DNA from: Flavobacterium tiangeerense
Lineage (GTDB): Bacteria; Bacteroidota; Bacteroidia; Flavobacteriales; Flavobacteriaceae
DNA: 64,000 nt
Direction of reading: 5' to 3'
NCBI RefSeq assembly: GCF_007830355.1
Contig: NZ_VLKO01000002.1
Location: forward strand, 301,280 to 365,279
The notes beneath the pieces were generated by a model. It searched no databases and had not been told where the DNA came from. It saw nothing but the letters and a program-made list of their open reading frames with translations. Shown piece after piece: positions 1-9,109 of this stretch (position 1 is the first letter of the stretch; every line of letters begins with the position of its first letter). The position numbers and the translations under genes are program-made.

Positions 1-1785
1 TTGTCTAGACAACAAATTAAAAACATCAAATAAAATTGGTGCCGCACTAGTGACACCCGTCAAGGTAGGTCTACCTTCTCCTGTCGCGTTACCCACCCAT
101 ACACCTACCACATATCTCGCATTGGTACCTATCGCCCACGCATCACGATTCCCGAAACTTGTTCCCGTTTTCCAAGCAATCTTGAGTGAACTATCATAAA
201 ATTTCCAAGCCTCATCACCTTCGGGACGATTGACTTGTTCCATTGCGTTATAAGTGAGCCAAATTGATCCTGCACCCAAGATGTTCTTTTGCTTGGTTTC
301 GTCGCCAAAATCAACTTGAACATCATCCTGATAGTTTAATTCTGCAAATTCATTGGTTCTGTAGTTTCCTTGATTTTTATTGAAAAAATTTAAAGTTGAA
401 GACAAACCAGCATAGGTTCGGCACAGATCCCATAAATTACTTTCGGCACCACCCAAAATAAGTGACAAACCGTAATGATCAGGCGGTTTTGAAATATCCC
501 GTAATTTAAATCGCTGCAATTCTTCGTAAAATTTATTCACTCCAAAATCCTGTAACATCAATACAGATGGGATGTTCAAGGATCGTGCTAATGCCCGATG
601 CGCTGGAACGGCTCCATCAAATGTCAGGTTGAAATTCTGAGGCGTATAACCCGCAATCTGCGTTGGTATATCTGCCACTAATGTATTCGGCAACAACTCT
701 CCATCATCTAGCATACCGGCGTATAAAAGCGGTTTCAGAATACTTCCTGTACTTCTTGGCGCATCAATAATATCGACATCTTTTTGATGATTCCCATCCG
801 TAGGCGAGTTACCCACATAGCTCATCACTTTTCTATTCGAGACGTCAATTACCAAAATAGCCAAATTATGCACTTCATTTTGCTTGTATTGGTTGTAATA
901 ATACTTTGCAATTTGATTGACCCTGTTTTGCAACCCAATCTCTACTGTCGTTTTCACCCGAGTTCCATCTTGATTCTTAGCTACTCTTTGCAATAAATGA
1001 GGTGCAATTTGTGGTAAATCATACGGTTTTTGAGGCAAAGGTTCGTCTATAGAAAGTTTGTAAGTTTGCTTGTCAATTACACCTTCTTGGTTTAATTTCA
1101 ACAACAGTCGGTTGCGTTTACTCAATAATTTAACTTGGTTTTTTCCGGGATAAATTAAACTGGGCGCATTAGGTAAAACAGCTAAAGTTGCACTCTCGGC
1201 CCATGACAATTGATGGGATTGGACGCCAAAATACCGCCAAGAAGCCATTTCGAGACCCACTACATTCCCGCCAAAAGGAGCGTGCGCAGCATACAGTTCC
1301 AAAATTTCGTTTTTAGAATAGCCCAATTCTAATCGGGTGGCAAGAATGAGTTCGATTATTTTTTCAAAATAAGTTCGCCTTTTCCCGTTTCTGGATAAGC
1401 GAATAACTTGTTGCGTCAGCGTGCTTCCGCCCCGAACGACTTTGCCTGCTTTTCTATTTTGCTGGACAGCATTGACCATCGCCATAGGATTGAATCCGGG
1501 GTGTTTATAGAAATATTCGTCTTCAAAATAAACAATACATTTTTTGAACTTATCTGGAACGCTGTCTTGAGAAGGAAATCGCCATTGCCCATCGAGAGCA
1601 ATTTTGGCACCAAGCAATTCGCCTTCTTTACTTTCAATCACCGTCGAATAAGGTTCTTGAAACAATGTTCCTGGCAATGAAAAATAATAAACCACCAACA
1701 GCAAAAAGGCTATTGATGATTTAATTTTATTTCTTTTTATCCAATTTTTGATGCGTTGCAAGAACGCTAATAGTTTATTTTTCAA
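1..1785 (-). CDS. pbpC: Penicillin-binding protein 1C (bifunctional peptidoglycan glycosyltransferase/transpeptidase), 3' end cut by window edge
   Basis: An uninterrupted frame of 595 codons runs off the left edge; E. coli PbpC is about 770 residues, so the C-terminal domain is probably missing. An N-terminal membrane segment lies at about residues 23-40. The GT51 glycosyltransferase has E88-D89 in an EDExFxxHPG motif and RGGSTLTQQ at 118-126. The transpeptidase has its SxxK serine at about S348 (SILK) and KTG at about K539. No ATG is available: the frame opens after a TAG at 1810-1812 and the best start is TTG at 1783-1785. It lies downstream of an alpha-2-macroglobulin gene on the same strand, the partnership known for PbpC and YfhM in proteobacteria. 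Here a RAYT gene and four palindromes separate them. Confidence 0.93.
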   Translation of the reverse strand, partial: MKNKLLAFLQRIKNWIKRNKIKSSIAFLLLVVYYFSLPGTLFQEPYSTVIESKEGELLGAKIALDGQWRFPSQDSVPDKFKKCIVYFEDEYFYKHPGFNPMAMVNAVQQNRKAGKVVRGGSTLTQQVIRLSRNGKRRTYFEKIIELILATRLELGYSKNEILELYAAHAPFGGNVVGLEMASWRYFGVQSHQLSWAESATLAVLPNAPSLIYPGKNQVKLLSKRNRLLLKLNQEGVIDKQTYKLSIDEPLPQKPYDLPQIAPHLLQRVAKNQDGTRVKTTVEIGLQNRVNQIAKYYYNQYKQNEVHNLAILVIDVSNRKVMSYVGNSPTDGNHQKDVDIIDAPRSTGSILKPLLYAGMLDDGELLPNTLVADIPTQIAGYTPQNFNLTFDGAVPAHRALARSLNIPSVLMLQDFGVNKFYEELQRFKLRDISKPPDHYGLSLILGGAESNLWDLCRTYAGLSSTLNFFNKNQGNYRTNEFAELNYQDDVQVDFGDETKQKNILGAGSIWLTYNAMEQVNRPEGDEAWKFYDSSLKIAWKTGTSFGNRDAWAIGTNARYVVGVWVGNATGEGRPTLTGVTSAAPILFDVFNLLSRQ

Positions 1786-1808
1786 AGTGAAGTTTGTTTG
1801 TTTCTCTT

Positions 1809-1836
1809 CCTAACAGGTTTCTTTTAACCTGTTAGG
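1809..1836. repeat. REP-like palindrome 1 (RAYT 3' flank)
   Basis: Perfect 11-bp arms CCTAACAGGTT / AACCTGTTAGG enclose a 6-nt loop. It is one of four near-identical palindromes arranged as a pair on each side of the RAYT gene. It starts only 24 bp upstream of the pbpC start. Confidence 0.85.
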
Positions 1837-1882
1837 TATGCTTTGACAATCCTAAAATAAAAATTAGTTTAACATAATAATA

Positions 1883-1909
1883 CCTAACAGGTTTTAGAAA
1901 CCTGTTAGG
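1883..1909. repeat. REP-like palindrome 2 (RAYT 3' flank)
   Basis: 12-bp arms CCTAACAGGTTT / AAACCTGTTAGG with loop TAG. It lies 46 bp from palindrome 1, separated by an AT-rich spacer, and 9 bp from the RAYT stop codon. The sequence is identical to the palindrome at 2604-2630. Confidence 0.88.
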
Positions 1910-1918
1910 ATAAGTAAT

Positions 1919-2509
1919 CTAGTCATCCATTTTATAAATCGAATCAATTACGCCCTCATAAACCAATCTGTTTTCGTCGTGATAAAATTTAAAATTCTCT
2001 AAACCTCCAAATAGTTCAAGAATAAAATCCCTAGCAATACTTGTTTCTTTATTTGACAAATAAGAGCGATAGGATGAACGTGAATACGTTTCGAATGATT
2101 TGGTAAATTTATGTTTAACAGGGTTTAAATGGGTATAAACTATCAATTGCTTCAAATAAGCTTCATTTTCGATTCTATTTCTTTGTAAATGTTCTTGAAA
2201 TAAACTTCCTGTTCGATTATAAACGGTATTTATACTTTTGGCATACGAATTAAAAAAGTTAGAAAAAGGCAAATGAATTCTCTCTTTAAATTTTTCTGGC
2301 AACTCTTCCTTGTCTTTAATTCTTAACACAATATGAAAATGATTCTTGAGTAAACAGTAAGCATAAACATCCGCAATTGGTAAAAGATATTTCTTCATTT
2401 TCTCAAGAAAATAATTATAGTTTTTCTCCTCAATAAAAATATTCTCCTTGTTATTTCCTCTATTGTATATGTGATAATATTGACCTGATTCGAAAATATC
2501 TTTTTCCAT
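1919..2509 (-). CDS. REP-associated tyrosine transposase (RAYT, Y1/IS200-like HUH family)
   Basis: This 196-residue protein has the Y1 transposase fold signature: a YxHIYNRGN start (residues 11-19), the HUH-type histidine pair H57-x-H59 in a NHFHIVL context, and a probable catalytic Y125 in a YTHLNPV motif. RAYTs are single-copy HUH nucleases that recognise palindromic REP repeats and are thought to have dispersed them. Here two 27-28 bp palindromes flank the gene on each side, as expected for an intact RAYT/REP unit. ATG start; no frameshift. The gene sits between the macroglobulin and pbpC genes in their orientation. A plain IS200/IS605 transposase is less likely because no partner tnpB or IS605-type ends are visible. 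Confidence 0.9.
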   Translation of the reverse strand: MEKDIFESGQYYHIYNRGNNKENIFIEEKNYNYFLEKMKKYLLPIADVYAYCLLKNHFHIVLRIKDKEELPEKFKERIHLPFSNFFNSYAKSINTVYNRTGSLFQEHLQRNRIENEAYLKQLIVYTHLNPVKHKFTKSFETYSRSSYRSYLSNKETSIARDFILELFGGLENFKFYHDENRLVYEGVIDSIYKMDD

Positions 2510-2531
2510 AGCTAATACCCTTTTTTATCAT

Positions 2532-2558
2532 CCTAATAGGTTTTGTAAACCTGTTAGG
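2532..2558. repeat. REP-like palindrome 3 (RAYT 5' flank)
   Basis: Arms CCTAATAGGTTT / AAACCTGTTAGG with loop TGT. There is one C-to-T difference in the left arm relative to the other copies. It begins 22 bp upstream of the RAYT start codon. Confidence 0.85.
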
Positions 2559-2603
2559 TATAATTTCATTCTAAAAATAAAAACCCTTTAAACTTTTGTA
2601 ATA

Positions 2604-2630
2604 CCTAACAGGTTTTAGAAACCTGTTAGG
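2604..2630. repeat. REP-like palindrome 4 (RAYT 5' flank)
   Basis: Perfect 12-bp arms with loop TAG, identical to the copy at 1883-1909. It lies 45 bp from palindrome 3 and 7 bp from the stop codon of the macroglobulin gene. The palindrome-spacer-palindrome unit mirrors the one on the other side of the RAYT gene. Confidence 0.88.
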
Positions 2631-2637
2631 ATAGATA

Positions 2638-5600
2638 CTACTTCACAACCTGAACCCAAAAACCTTTAGTCCTTGCCAAAAATGTATTGTCATACATTGC
2701 TTCACATTGCAATCCAGGCAGATAATAGGTTCCAAGATAAGAAGCATTCAGTAATATTCTAAACGTTTTGGTTTCACCCGATTTTAATCCAAAATAGAAA
2801 TTGGTTCTATCATCACGAATATCAATATAATCCGCAACGTTATTGGTAGCGTCTCCATAATCCGTGAAACGGGTATTTACAATTTCGAAACCAGAAGGCA
2901 AAATTTGTGACAAAGCCACATTTTCTACACGTTCATTTTTTAGGTTTTTCACTGTTACCTCAGCAACAAATTCAGTTCCTTGATTGATTTTAGACACATC
3001 GATAACGCCTCCTTTTCTGTTTTTGAAAACAATCGAAGCCGAAACATTACTCTGAATCGCCTTTTCTTGTCCAATTGGAAGAATTCCTGTGTTCAGCACA
3101 CGAACATACAATCTATTCTTTCTATTGTTTTTTAAAGTCACACTATTCGAACCCGTTTTGACAACCAAACTTCGGTCTGCAATGGTTTTTGTTGTTTTTA
3201 CTGATTGTGCTTTTCCGTCTTTACTGAACTGGACATCGATTCCTTTTGGACCATTGCTTACAGAAAATTTAGCCATAGCATACAATCCATACGCCGTAGT
3301 TTGCGTACTCATCCATTGGTCACTTGACATATCTTTGGCCAATTTTGTTGCCATTGCAAATGCTTTTTGCTTTTGCCCAAGCAATAACAATGTTTCTAGA
3401 GCCATGGCACGATTCCTATCAGCAGATCCGTAATAGTAATAATTATAATTCGAATTATCATCTATAGAAGTATTCAGCAACAACGATAAACCTGCCGATT
3501 TTTGTCCTGCCAATACGTAAGCCGAGGCCAAACGCAATTTACTTTCGTTCGAAATTCCTTTGGTTTCGCGCAATCTGTTCATCGAAGACAAATCGGGAGC
3601 TCCTGCCAACGCTAATGTGTATAAGCGATACGATTGCGCCAAATCATTTCCATAACTCGGCATAAATCGCCATTGTTTGGCTTCTTTTTGCTGATACGAA
3701 ATCCATTTTGATTTGAAATTGATCGGCAAGAAATACCCTTTTTTCTCAGCTTCAATCATAAAATGTCCTGCATACGAAGAACCCCAATCATCGGCAACGG
3801 TTCCTCCTTGCCAGTATGCCATTCCACCATTCGATAATTGAAAACCTCCCAAACGAGTAATTCCTGCGGTCACATTTTTTTGAATTAATTGCTGACGCGT
3901 AACATCCAAATCGACAATCTCATTCAGATACAATTGTGGAAAAACAGACGAAGTCGTTTGCTCTACACAACCGTGAGGATATTGAATCAGATATTGTAAT
4001 CGCCCGTTTAAATTGATCGTTGGCATCGAGGAAACCTCCAATTTTGCTTTATTACTTCCCGAAACACCAAATGTTTTCCAAAAAATAGTTTTAGTGCTAT
4101 TCGGTTCCAAAATCACATCAGTAAATGTATTGGTCACTGGATTCGGATTGGTCATATCGATCTCTACATCATACACTGATTTTTCCTTTCCGGAAGTCGC
4201 TATAATTTGCACTTTCCCTATTCCGGTAACAGAACCCACGGCCAAATTGAAATAGGCCATTTTTTCGTCAGGCTGAGGCAAAGTTAATTTTTGAGTGGCA
4301 CTTCCAATAACTTTTAATCCGTTATTCGTTTTAATCTGAACCGTTACATTTTTGATGTTTTTCTCCATGGCAAAAATGGTCACTGGAATCGTCACTCTCT
4401 CGGATGGACTAATTTTTCTTGGCAACGAAGCCAAAACCATCAAAGGACTACGAACCGGAGTTGCTTTTTCGGCACTTCCATACGCACTTGAAGTTGCATC
4501 GCCAGCCACGATCATTGTTTTTACGGAGCCAATGTACTTCGGTAATTTTACTTGATGGGTTTTGGTTTGTCCTTTTTCTAATTTAAAAGGTCCCATATAA
4601 ATTACAACCGGTTTGAAACGATTGGCTTTTTTGGCTTTTCCACCACCCAAATCTTGGTCACCACCAATACTGAAAATCTGATTTACTTTTCCGCCATATG
4701 CTCCAATCACATCATCATAAATATCCCAGGTTTTTACGCCCAAAGCTTCACGAACATAAAAACTATCCCAGGCATTTGGCGCTTTGAAACGGGTTAAATC
4801 CAATAATCCTTCGTCAACAATGGCAATGGTGTAGGTCATTGCTTTTCCGGATTGTTCACTCACTTTTATAGCGAATGATTGCTCCGGACGCAACACATCA
4901 GGCATTACTAATTTGGGAGCTAAAATGGTGTTTTTATCAACCACTTCAATAGGCACAATTCCATACATTCGGATTGGCAAATCATTTTTGGTGGAAGCGT
5001 GTGGTTGTAAAAGCGTAATATTAAAATACACATTTGGAGCCATAGCAGCCGTAATCGGAATGGTAACTTTGGTTTCTCCTTTTTGGGTCTTTGCCCAAAG
5101 TGTTTGTACTACTTTCGAACCATTTTCAATAGAAATAAAAGCTCGTCCTCCTGCACTAGATGGGAACGAAATTTGAGCATTTTCACCCACAGCATACTTC
5201 TCCTTATCGGTTGAAAACACTAACATATTGGCCGTAGCAGCATCTGTATTTCTAGTTTTTCCAGACCACATTGGCCAATCGATATTTACCGTTAAAGCCG
5301 TTGCGTGTCCGCCAACAGCATCAGAAACCCGAATCATATAACGTCCCCATTCTTCATCCGTCAAGGCAAAACGGACATTTCCTTTTCCGTTAGCATCGGT
5401 ATTAATTGTAAAAGTTTTGTACGAAGTCGTAGCATTATCCGAGTTATAATTCGATAAATTATCACTAGATGCATCCCACCACCAGCGCCATTCTACTTTA
5501 TACACTTTTACTTCCAGGTTTTTAACCGACTTTGGTCTTCCGTTTTCATCGACCGTAACCACATCAAATTGGTTCGTAGTACGGGTTTCTAGCATTCCGT

Positions 5601-8307
5601 ATTTGTTAGGCTCAGGTGACTTAATCCCCACATAAGTAGGGTACGGCGAGTAGGTCGTCGCTATAACATCAGTACTAAAATCGCCACCTTCTTCATACAC
5701 TTTGGTAATAAACGACGCTTTCAACATTCCAGGTGCTTCTCCTTGTATTTTCGGGTCTATAGTAGCATTCGCTTTTCCAGTGACATCTAATTTACCTGAG
5801 AAAACGGTAACTTCTTCGGTGCTGAATTTTCGAACTAAATCATCAAAAATATACTTGTCATAATTTTTGAAAGTCGTTATTTGTTGCGAAAATTTGGCTT
5901 GCATTTCAACGTTCAAATTTTTGGCCACAGCGCCATGAAGCCAAGCCACTTCAAGGTTGCTAGTGTTTGGATAAGCCGAAGAAAGTATTGCTCGTTTGAA
6001 AGTGTTTTTGATTTTCAAACGATTGGGTTTGATGGTTTCAATCTTGATGCTTTTGTAAAACTTCGCACCACCCACGCTAACCATTGCCTCCCAATTTCCT
6101 GTAGGCGCATCATTTGCTGTTGGAACTGTAAATGCAAAATGATTCCATTCATTCGATTTTTGAACCGTTTGATAGGTTACTTTTCCATTTGGATCAGCTA
6201 GTCTAAATTTTATAGGGTGTCCTAGTGGAATTTTATTTGAAGCATCATTCAAAATGAAAGACAAATACAAATTATCCCCAGGACGCCAAACGCCTCGTTC
6301 TCCATAAATGAATCCTTTGAGTCCTTTTTGTAAAGTCTCGCCAGACACATTAAAATTACTCACTGACAGTGAATTCCCGTCGTCTAATTTAACATAAGTA
6401 GACTCCGTACCTTGCGTTACAATAGCAAAATAGGCAAATTTATCCAACTGAAAAGTCGCAATTCCATCGCTATTGGTAGTTCCTGTCGTTATTTTTTGCT
6501 GCTGAAAAGTATACAAATCTACTCTTGCATTTGAAACTGGCTCTGTGGTGACAATATTATTTACGGCAAACAAATACGATTTGTTTTCGCCTCTTTTAGC
6601 AATTACACCCAAATCAGTAGCTAGAATATTAGTTGCTATTTTGGCATTATAAAAATACGAACTTGAGCAAGGATCCTGACTTTCTCTCCATTCGTAATCA
6701 TCGTAGTAATAATCATCGTAAGAGTTTCCGCTGTAATTAACATCACTCTCATCAACCTCTTCTTCCTCTTCGGCTGTATCCTCATCAGCGGTTTCGCATT
6801 TGTACAAAGAATATTTTTTCTTGTAAACAAACTCTACTCTATAAATCGCACCTGGTTCAGGAGTAATAATTTTAGATAAATCCAAAGCAAAAGTGTTCCA
6901 CTTACTTAGATTTAGTAATGTATTTTCTTTTAAATTCAGAGTTGATTTGGCAATAGGTTGCGCCACTCTTTTTAGGTTTTGACTGCCATTGAGTTCGTTG
7001 TATTGCAAAAATTGCATGATGTTGTTTTTGTAAATTTTATACACTTTTACATCAACAGCACTCAGGTTTACAGCCTCAAAATTGAGTTTTAAGTTATTAG
7101 AACTTGGCAGAATTGTTCCGTTTTTTATAAAACGAATGCTTGGCTTTATTTCATCAAAGGATATTTTCTCGGTATAATTCTCATTTAACTTTCCACCGTA
7201 TTCACTTTCTATTCCCTGAAAAACTTCTAACAACAGTTCTCCGGTAAGCTTTTGCAAATCCACAACTGGCTCAGGCTCAACAATAGCAACTTCTTCGGGT
7301 TCCTCAACCACAGCGCTATCAACGGCCACGGCCGAAGTATCAACAGTTACAACTGCTTCCACTGGTTCAACTGGTTCTGGAGCCACTTCAACAGGTTTTT
7401 GAACGGGTACTTCATTACTAAAATAAACTTTCAACACATTTCCTTGTGCAGAAAACTTTAAATTATTGGTGTTCTGAATGGCGACTAATCCTTTAAAATC
7501 TTGTCCTTTTTCTAAGGGTTCCGAAAAATTAATAGACAAGGTTTGACTATCCCCTTCTTGAATTTCGGTCTTAACCACTTTAAACTCTTTCAATGACGTG
7601 ATTGGGAAATCGATAGTCCCTTTTTGATCGATATCAAAATCACTTCCGTCGTATTTTATCTCCAAATTGCTTTTAGATTCCAATCGTTGAATGCTGTCAA
7701 TTCTGAACTTGAATTCTTTTCCAACTGCATTCGTTTTTTCGAAAACAATTTTCAAATCATCTCCGTTATGCTCGGCTTCAATCAATTTTTTAGCGGTTTC
7801 CAAATCAATATTGTCTGCGGTTTTGAGTACCGCATTCAAGTATTGGTATTCTGGGCTGTAGGACTGCAAATCCAGCGTATTGACCACAAAATCTTGCTTA
7901 ATCGTTTTTACCGTAAAGTTAAAATTGGAAAGTATTTTATCTTTTTCGGCAACCTTTGGATTCAGTTGGTCCAAATGCAAAGTCACCTGATATTCCGTAC
8001 CTGATTCCAGCTTTTTTTCAGGAATAAAAGCAATCGTATTGCTCGAAAGCGCAATTACTTTTCCGTCTACATTAGGAGAAATAGTGAACAAATCGTTATC
8101 TAAAACCTCATTGACTTTCCATTCTTTTTTATCAAAAGCCAAAACTACCCTAATATCCGATTCTGAAGAGACAATTCCTCCCGTAAAACTCACGATAAAC
8201 TCTTTGAATAAGGAGAAATCTGAATTAAAATCGGCGGCAGATTTTCTACCACACGCTTGAAACAAAAAAAACACACAAAACACATAAATTAATCCTTTTG
8301 TTTTCAC
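2638..8307 (-). CDS. Alpha-2-macroglobulin family lipoprotein
   Basis: This 1889-residue envelope protein begins with a lipoprotein signal peptide (lipobox FQAC). It contains macroglobulin-type beta domains and ends with the thioester/receptor part: the GCVEQ thioester motif has Cys at about residue 1447, followed by alpha-toroid helices. Bacterial alpha-2-macroglobulins trap proteases by covalent thioester capture and are typically paired with PbpC, which repairs peptidoglycan; pbpC lies downstream here. A low-complexity Pro/Val/Glu stretch is near residues 300-350 and an acidic/Tyr-rich stretch near 510-545. The start is GTG (8305-8307); an in-frame TAG just upstream excludes a longer form. 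The 3' end abuts the REP palindromes. Confidence 0.94.
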   Translation of the reverse strand: MKTKGLIYVFCVFFLFQACGRKSAADFNSDFSLFKEFIVSFTGGIVSSESDIRVVLAFDKKEWKVNEVLDNDLFTISPNVDGKVIALSSNTIAFIPEKKLESGTEYQVTLHLDQLNPKVAEKDKILSNFNFTVKTIKQDFVVNTLDLQSYSPEYQYLNAVLKTADNIDLETAKKLIEAEHNGDDLKIVFEKTNAVGKEFKFRIDSIQRLESKSNLEIKYDGSDFDIDQKGTIDFPITSLKEFKVVKTEIQEGDSQTLSINFSEPLEKGQDFKGLVAIQNTNNLKFSAQGNVLKVYFSNEVPVQKPVEVAPEPVEPVEAVVTVDTSAVAVDSAVVEEPEEVAIVEPEPVVDLQKLTGELLLEVFQGIESEYGGKLNENYTEKISFDEIKPSIRFIKNGTILPSSNNLKLNFEAVNLSAVDVKVYKIYKNNIMQFLQYNELNGSQNLKRVAQPIAKSTLNLKENTLLNLSKWNTFALDLSKIITPEPGAIYRVEFVYKKKYSLYKCETADEDTAEEEEEVDESDVNYSGNSYDDYYYDDYEWRESQDPCSSSYFYNAKIATNILATDLGVIAKRGENKSYLFAVNNIVTTEPVSNARVDLYTFQQQKITTGTTNSDGIATFQLDKFAYFAIVTQGTESTYVKLDDGNSLSVSNFNVSGETLQKGLKGFIYGERGVWRPGDNLYLSFILNDASNKIPLGHPIKFRLADPNGKVTYQTVQKSNEWNHFAFTVPTANDAPTGNWEAMVSVGGAKFYKSIKIETIKPNRLKIKNTFKRAILSSAYPNTSNLEVAWLHGAVAKNLNVEMQAKFSQQITTFKNYDKYIFDDLVRKFSTEEVTVFSGKLDVTGKANATIDPKIQGEAPGMLKASFITKVYEEGGDFSTDVIATTYSPYPTYVGIKSPEPNKYGMLETRTTNQFDVVTVDENGRPKSVKNLEVKVYKVEWRWWWDASSDNLSNYNSDNATTSYKTFTINTDANGKGNVRFALTDEEWGRYMIRVSDAVGGHATALTVNIDWPMWSGKTRNTDAATANMLVFSTDKEKYAVGENAQISFPSSAGGRAFISIENGSKVVQTLWAKTQKGETKVTIPITAAMAPNVYFNITLLQPHASTKNDLPIRMYGIVPIEVVDKNTILAPKLVMPDVLRPEQSFAIKVSEQSGKAMTYTIAIVDEGLLDLTRFKAPNAWDSFYVREALGVKTWDIYDDVIGAYGGKVNQIFSIGGDQDLGGGKAKKANRFKPVVIYMGPFKLEKGQTKTHQVKLPKYIGSVKTMIVAGDATSSAYGSAEKATPVRSPLMVLASLPRKISPSERVTIPVTIFAMEKNIKNVTVQIKTNNGLKVIGSATQKLTLPQPDEKMAYFNLAVGSVTGIGKVQIIATSGKEKSVYDVEIDMTNPNPVTNTFTDVILEPNSTKTIFWKTFGVSGSNKAKLEVSSMPTINLNGRLQYLIQYPHGCVEQTTSSVFPQLYLNEIVDLDVTRQQLIQKNVTAGITRLGGFQLSNGGMAYWQGGTVADDWGSSYAGHFMIEAEKKGYFLPINFKSKWISYQQKEAKQWRFMPSYGNDLAQSYRLYTLALAGAPDLSSMNRLRETKGISNESKLRLASAYVLAGQKSAGLSLLLNTSIDDNSNYNYYYYGSADRNRAMALETLLLLGQKQKAFAMATKLAKDMSSDQWMSTQTTAYGLYAMAKFSVSNGPKGIDVQFSKDGKAQSVKTTKTIADRSLVVKTGSNSVTLKNNRKNRLYVRVLNTGILPIGQEKAIQSNVSASIVFKNRKGGVIDVSKINQGTEFVAEVTVKNLKNERVENVALSQILPSGFEIVNTRFTDYGDATNNVADYIDIRDDRTNFYFGLKSGETKTFRILLNASYLGTYYLPGLQCEAMYDNTFLARTKGFWVQVVK

Positions 8308-8470
8308 TTTTAGCTAGAGTTAATGGGTTATAAATAAAATTATTGCAACATCTCACAAGTAACACAATAACTAGATAGTTACCGTAATATTGTAGTAAAT
8401 GTAGAATAATTAATTTATTATTTTAAGAAGAAAATTCTTTGAGCAGAAATTATTTTTTAAAGGTGTTTTT

Positions 8471-8589
8471 CAGGAGCTTTTTGCTTCGCCAGTTCGTTTC
8501 ACTCGTGTCCAGCTATTCGTTACAATCTTATATGCCGTCCCGAAGTTTCGGGATTGGCATATAAGGATTTTCACTTCTATCTGGGCTAG
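8471..8589 (+). repeat. Dispersed flanked-hairpin repeat, copy A
   Basis: One of three copies in the window. The left part contains GAGCT and AGCTATTCGTTACAATCTT. The right part reads AAGGATTTTCACTTCTATC then GGGCTAG. The centre is a nested hairpin: outer arms CTTATATGCC / GGCATATAAG (8527-8536, 8556-8565) and inner arms CCCGAA / TTCGGG. It fills most of the 299-bp gap between the macroglobulin and tadA genes. About 20 bp of unrelated sequence sits between the GAGCT and the core here. Confidence 0.8.
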
Positions 8590-8606
8590 AATATATCTTG
8601 AATACC

Positions 8607-9050
8607 CTACTTCCTTCTCTCAGCAAAAAATCGTTTCATCAAATCAGCGGCTTCATTGGCCATGATTCCTTGTACAACAGTAGTTTTAGGATGCAGTTTT
8701 GTTCCAAGAGTGATGAAACCGCGTTGTTCATCACGAGCGCCAAAAACAATTTTAGAAATTTGACTCCAATACAAAGCGCCGGCACACATTTGGCAAGGCT
8801 CCAGTGTTACATAAAGCGTACAACCTGTTAAATATTTTCCACCTAGATAATTTGCAGCAGCAGTGATGGATTGCATTTCGGCATGTGCAGTAACATCATG
8901 AAGTAATTCGGTTAAATTATGACTTCGAGCAATGACTTTGTTACCAATGACAATTAGGGCACCAACAGGAATTTCGCCTTTTTCAAAAGCCATTTCAGCT
9001 TCCTGCAAAGCTTTTTTCATGAAATATTCGTCGGTGAATGGGTTTATCAT
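8607..9050 (-). CDS. tadA: tRNA adenosine(34) deaminase TadA
   Basis: A 147-residue cytidine/deoxycytidylate deaminase-fold protein. The zinc site is visible as H56-A-E58 and P85-C86-x-x-C89. This matches TadA, which converts adenosine-34 to inosine in tRNA-Arg(ACG); length and the conserved GEIPVGA segment fit. I chose ATG at 9048-9050 over an upstream start at 9104 because the family begins about 10 residues before the FMKKAL segment. The upstream start would also lie before a promoter box TACTTTTG (9055-9062, minus) that ends only 4 nt before this ATG, so the mRNA may be leaderless. A generic guanine/nucleoside deaminase is the alternative. Confidence 0.88.
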   Translation of the reverse strand: MINPFTDEYFMKKALQEAEMAFEKGEIPVGALIVIGNKVIARSHNLTELLHDVTAHAEMQSITAAANYLGGKYLTGCTLYVTLEPCQMCAGALYWSQISKIVFGARDEQRGFITLGTKLHPKTTVVQGIMANEAADLMKRFFAERRK

Positions 9051-9054
9051 ACAG

Positions 9055-9062
9055 CAAAAGTA
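9055..9062 (-). promoter_or_regulatory. TAnnTTTG promoter box of tadA
   Basis: Minus-strand TACTTTTG, the Bacteroidota -7 consensus. Its G lies 4 nt before the tadA ATG, which implies a leaderless or near-leaderless transcript. No clear -33 TTTG was seen. Confidence 0.6.
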
Positions 9063-9109
9063 AGGATTTGAAATAAATTTCGTTAATTTTATATTCAGAA
9101 ACACAAAGC

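Noticed and set aside
1881..2630. RAYT-flanking palindromes as ordinary Rho-independent terminators
   Set aside because: They lack T runs after the stems and occur in matched pairs on both sides of one gene with near-identical sequence, which fits REP elements better.
5881..6201. Plus-strand ORFs within the macroglobulin gene (for example 5881-6201 and 7624-8004)
   Set aside because: Shadow frames of the minus-strand gene with no start context, promoter or family resemblance.
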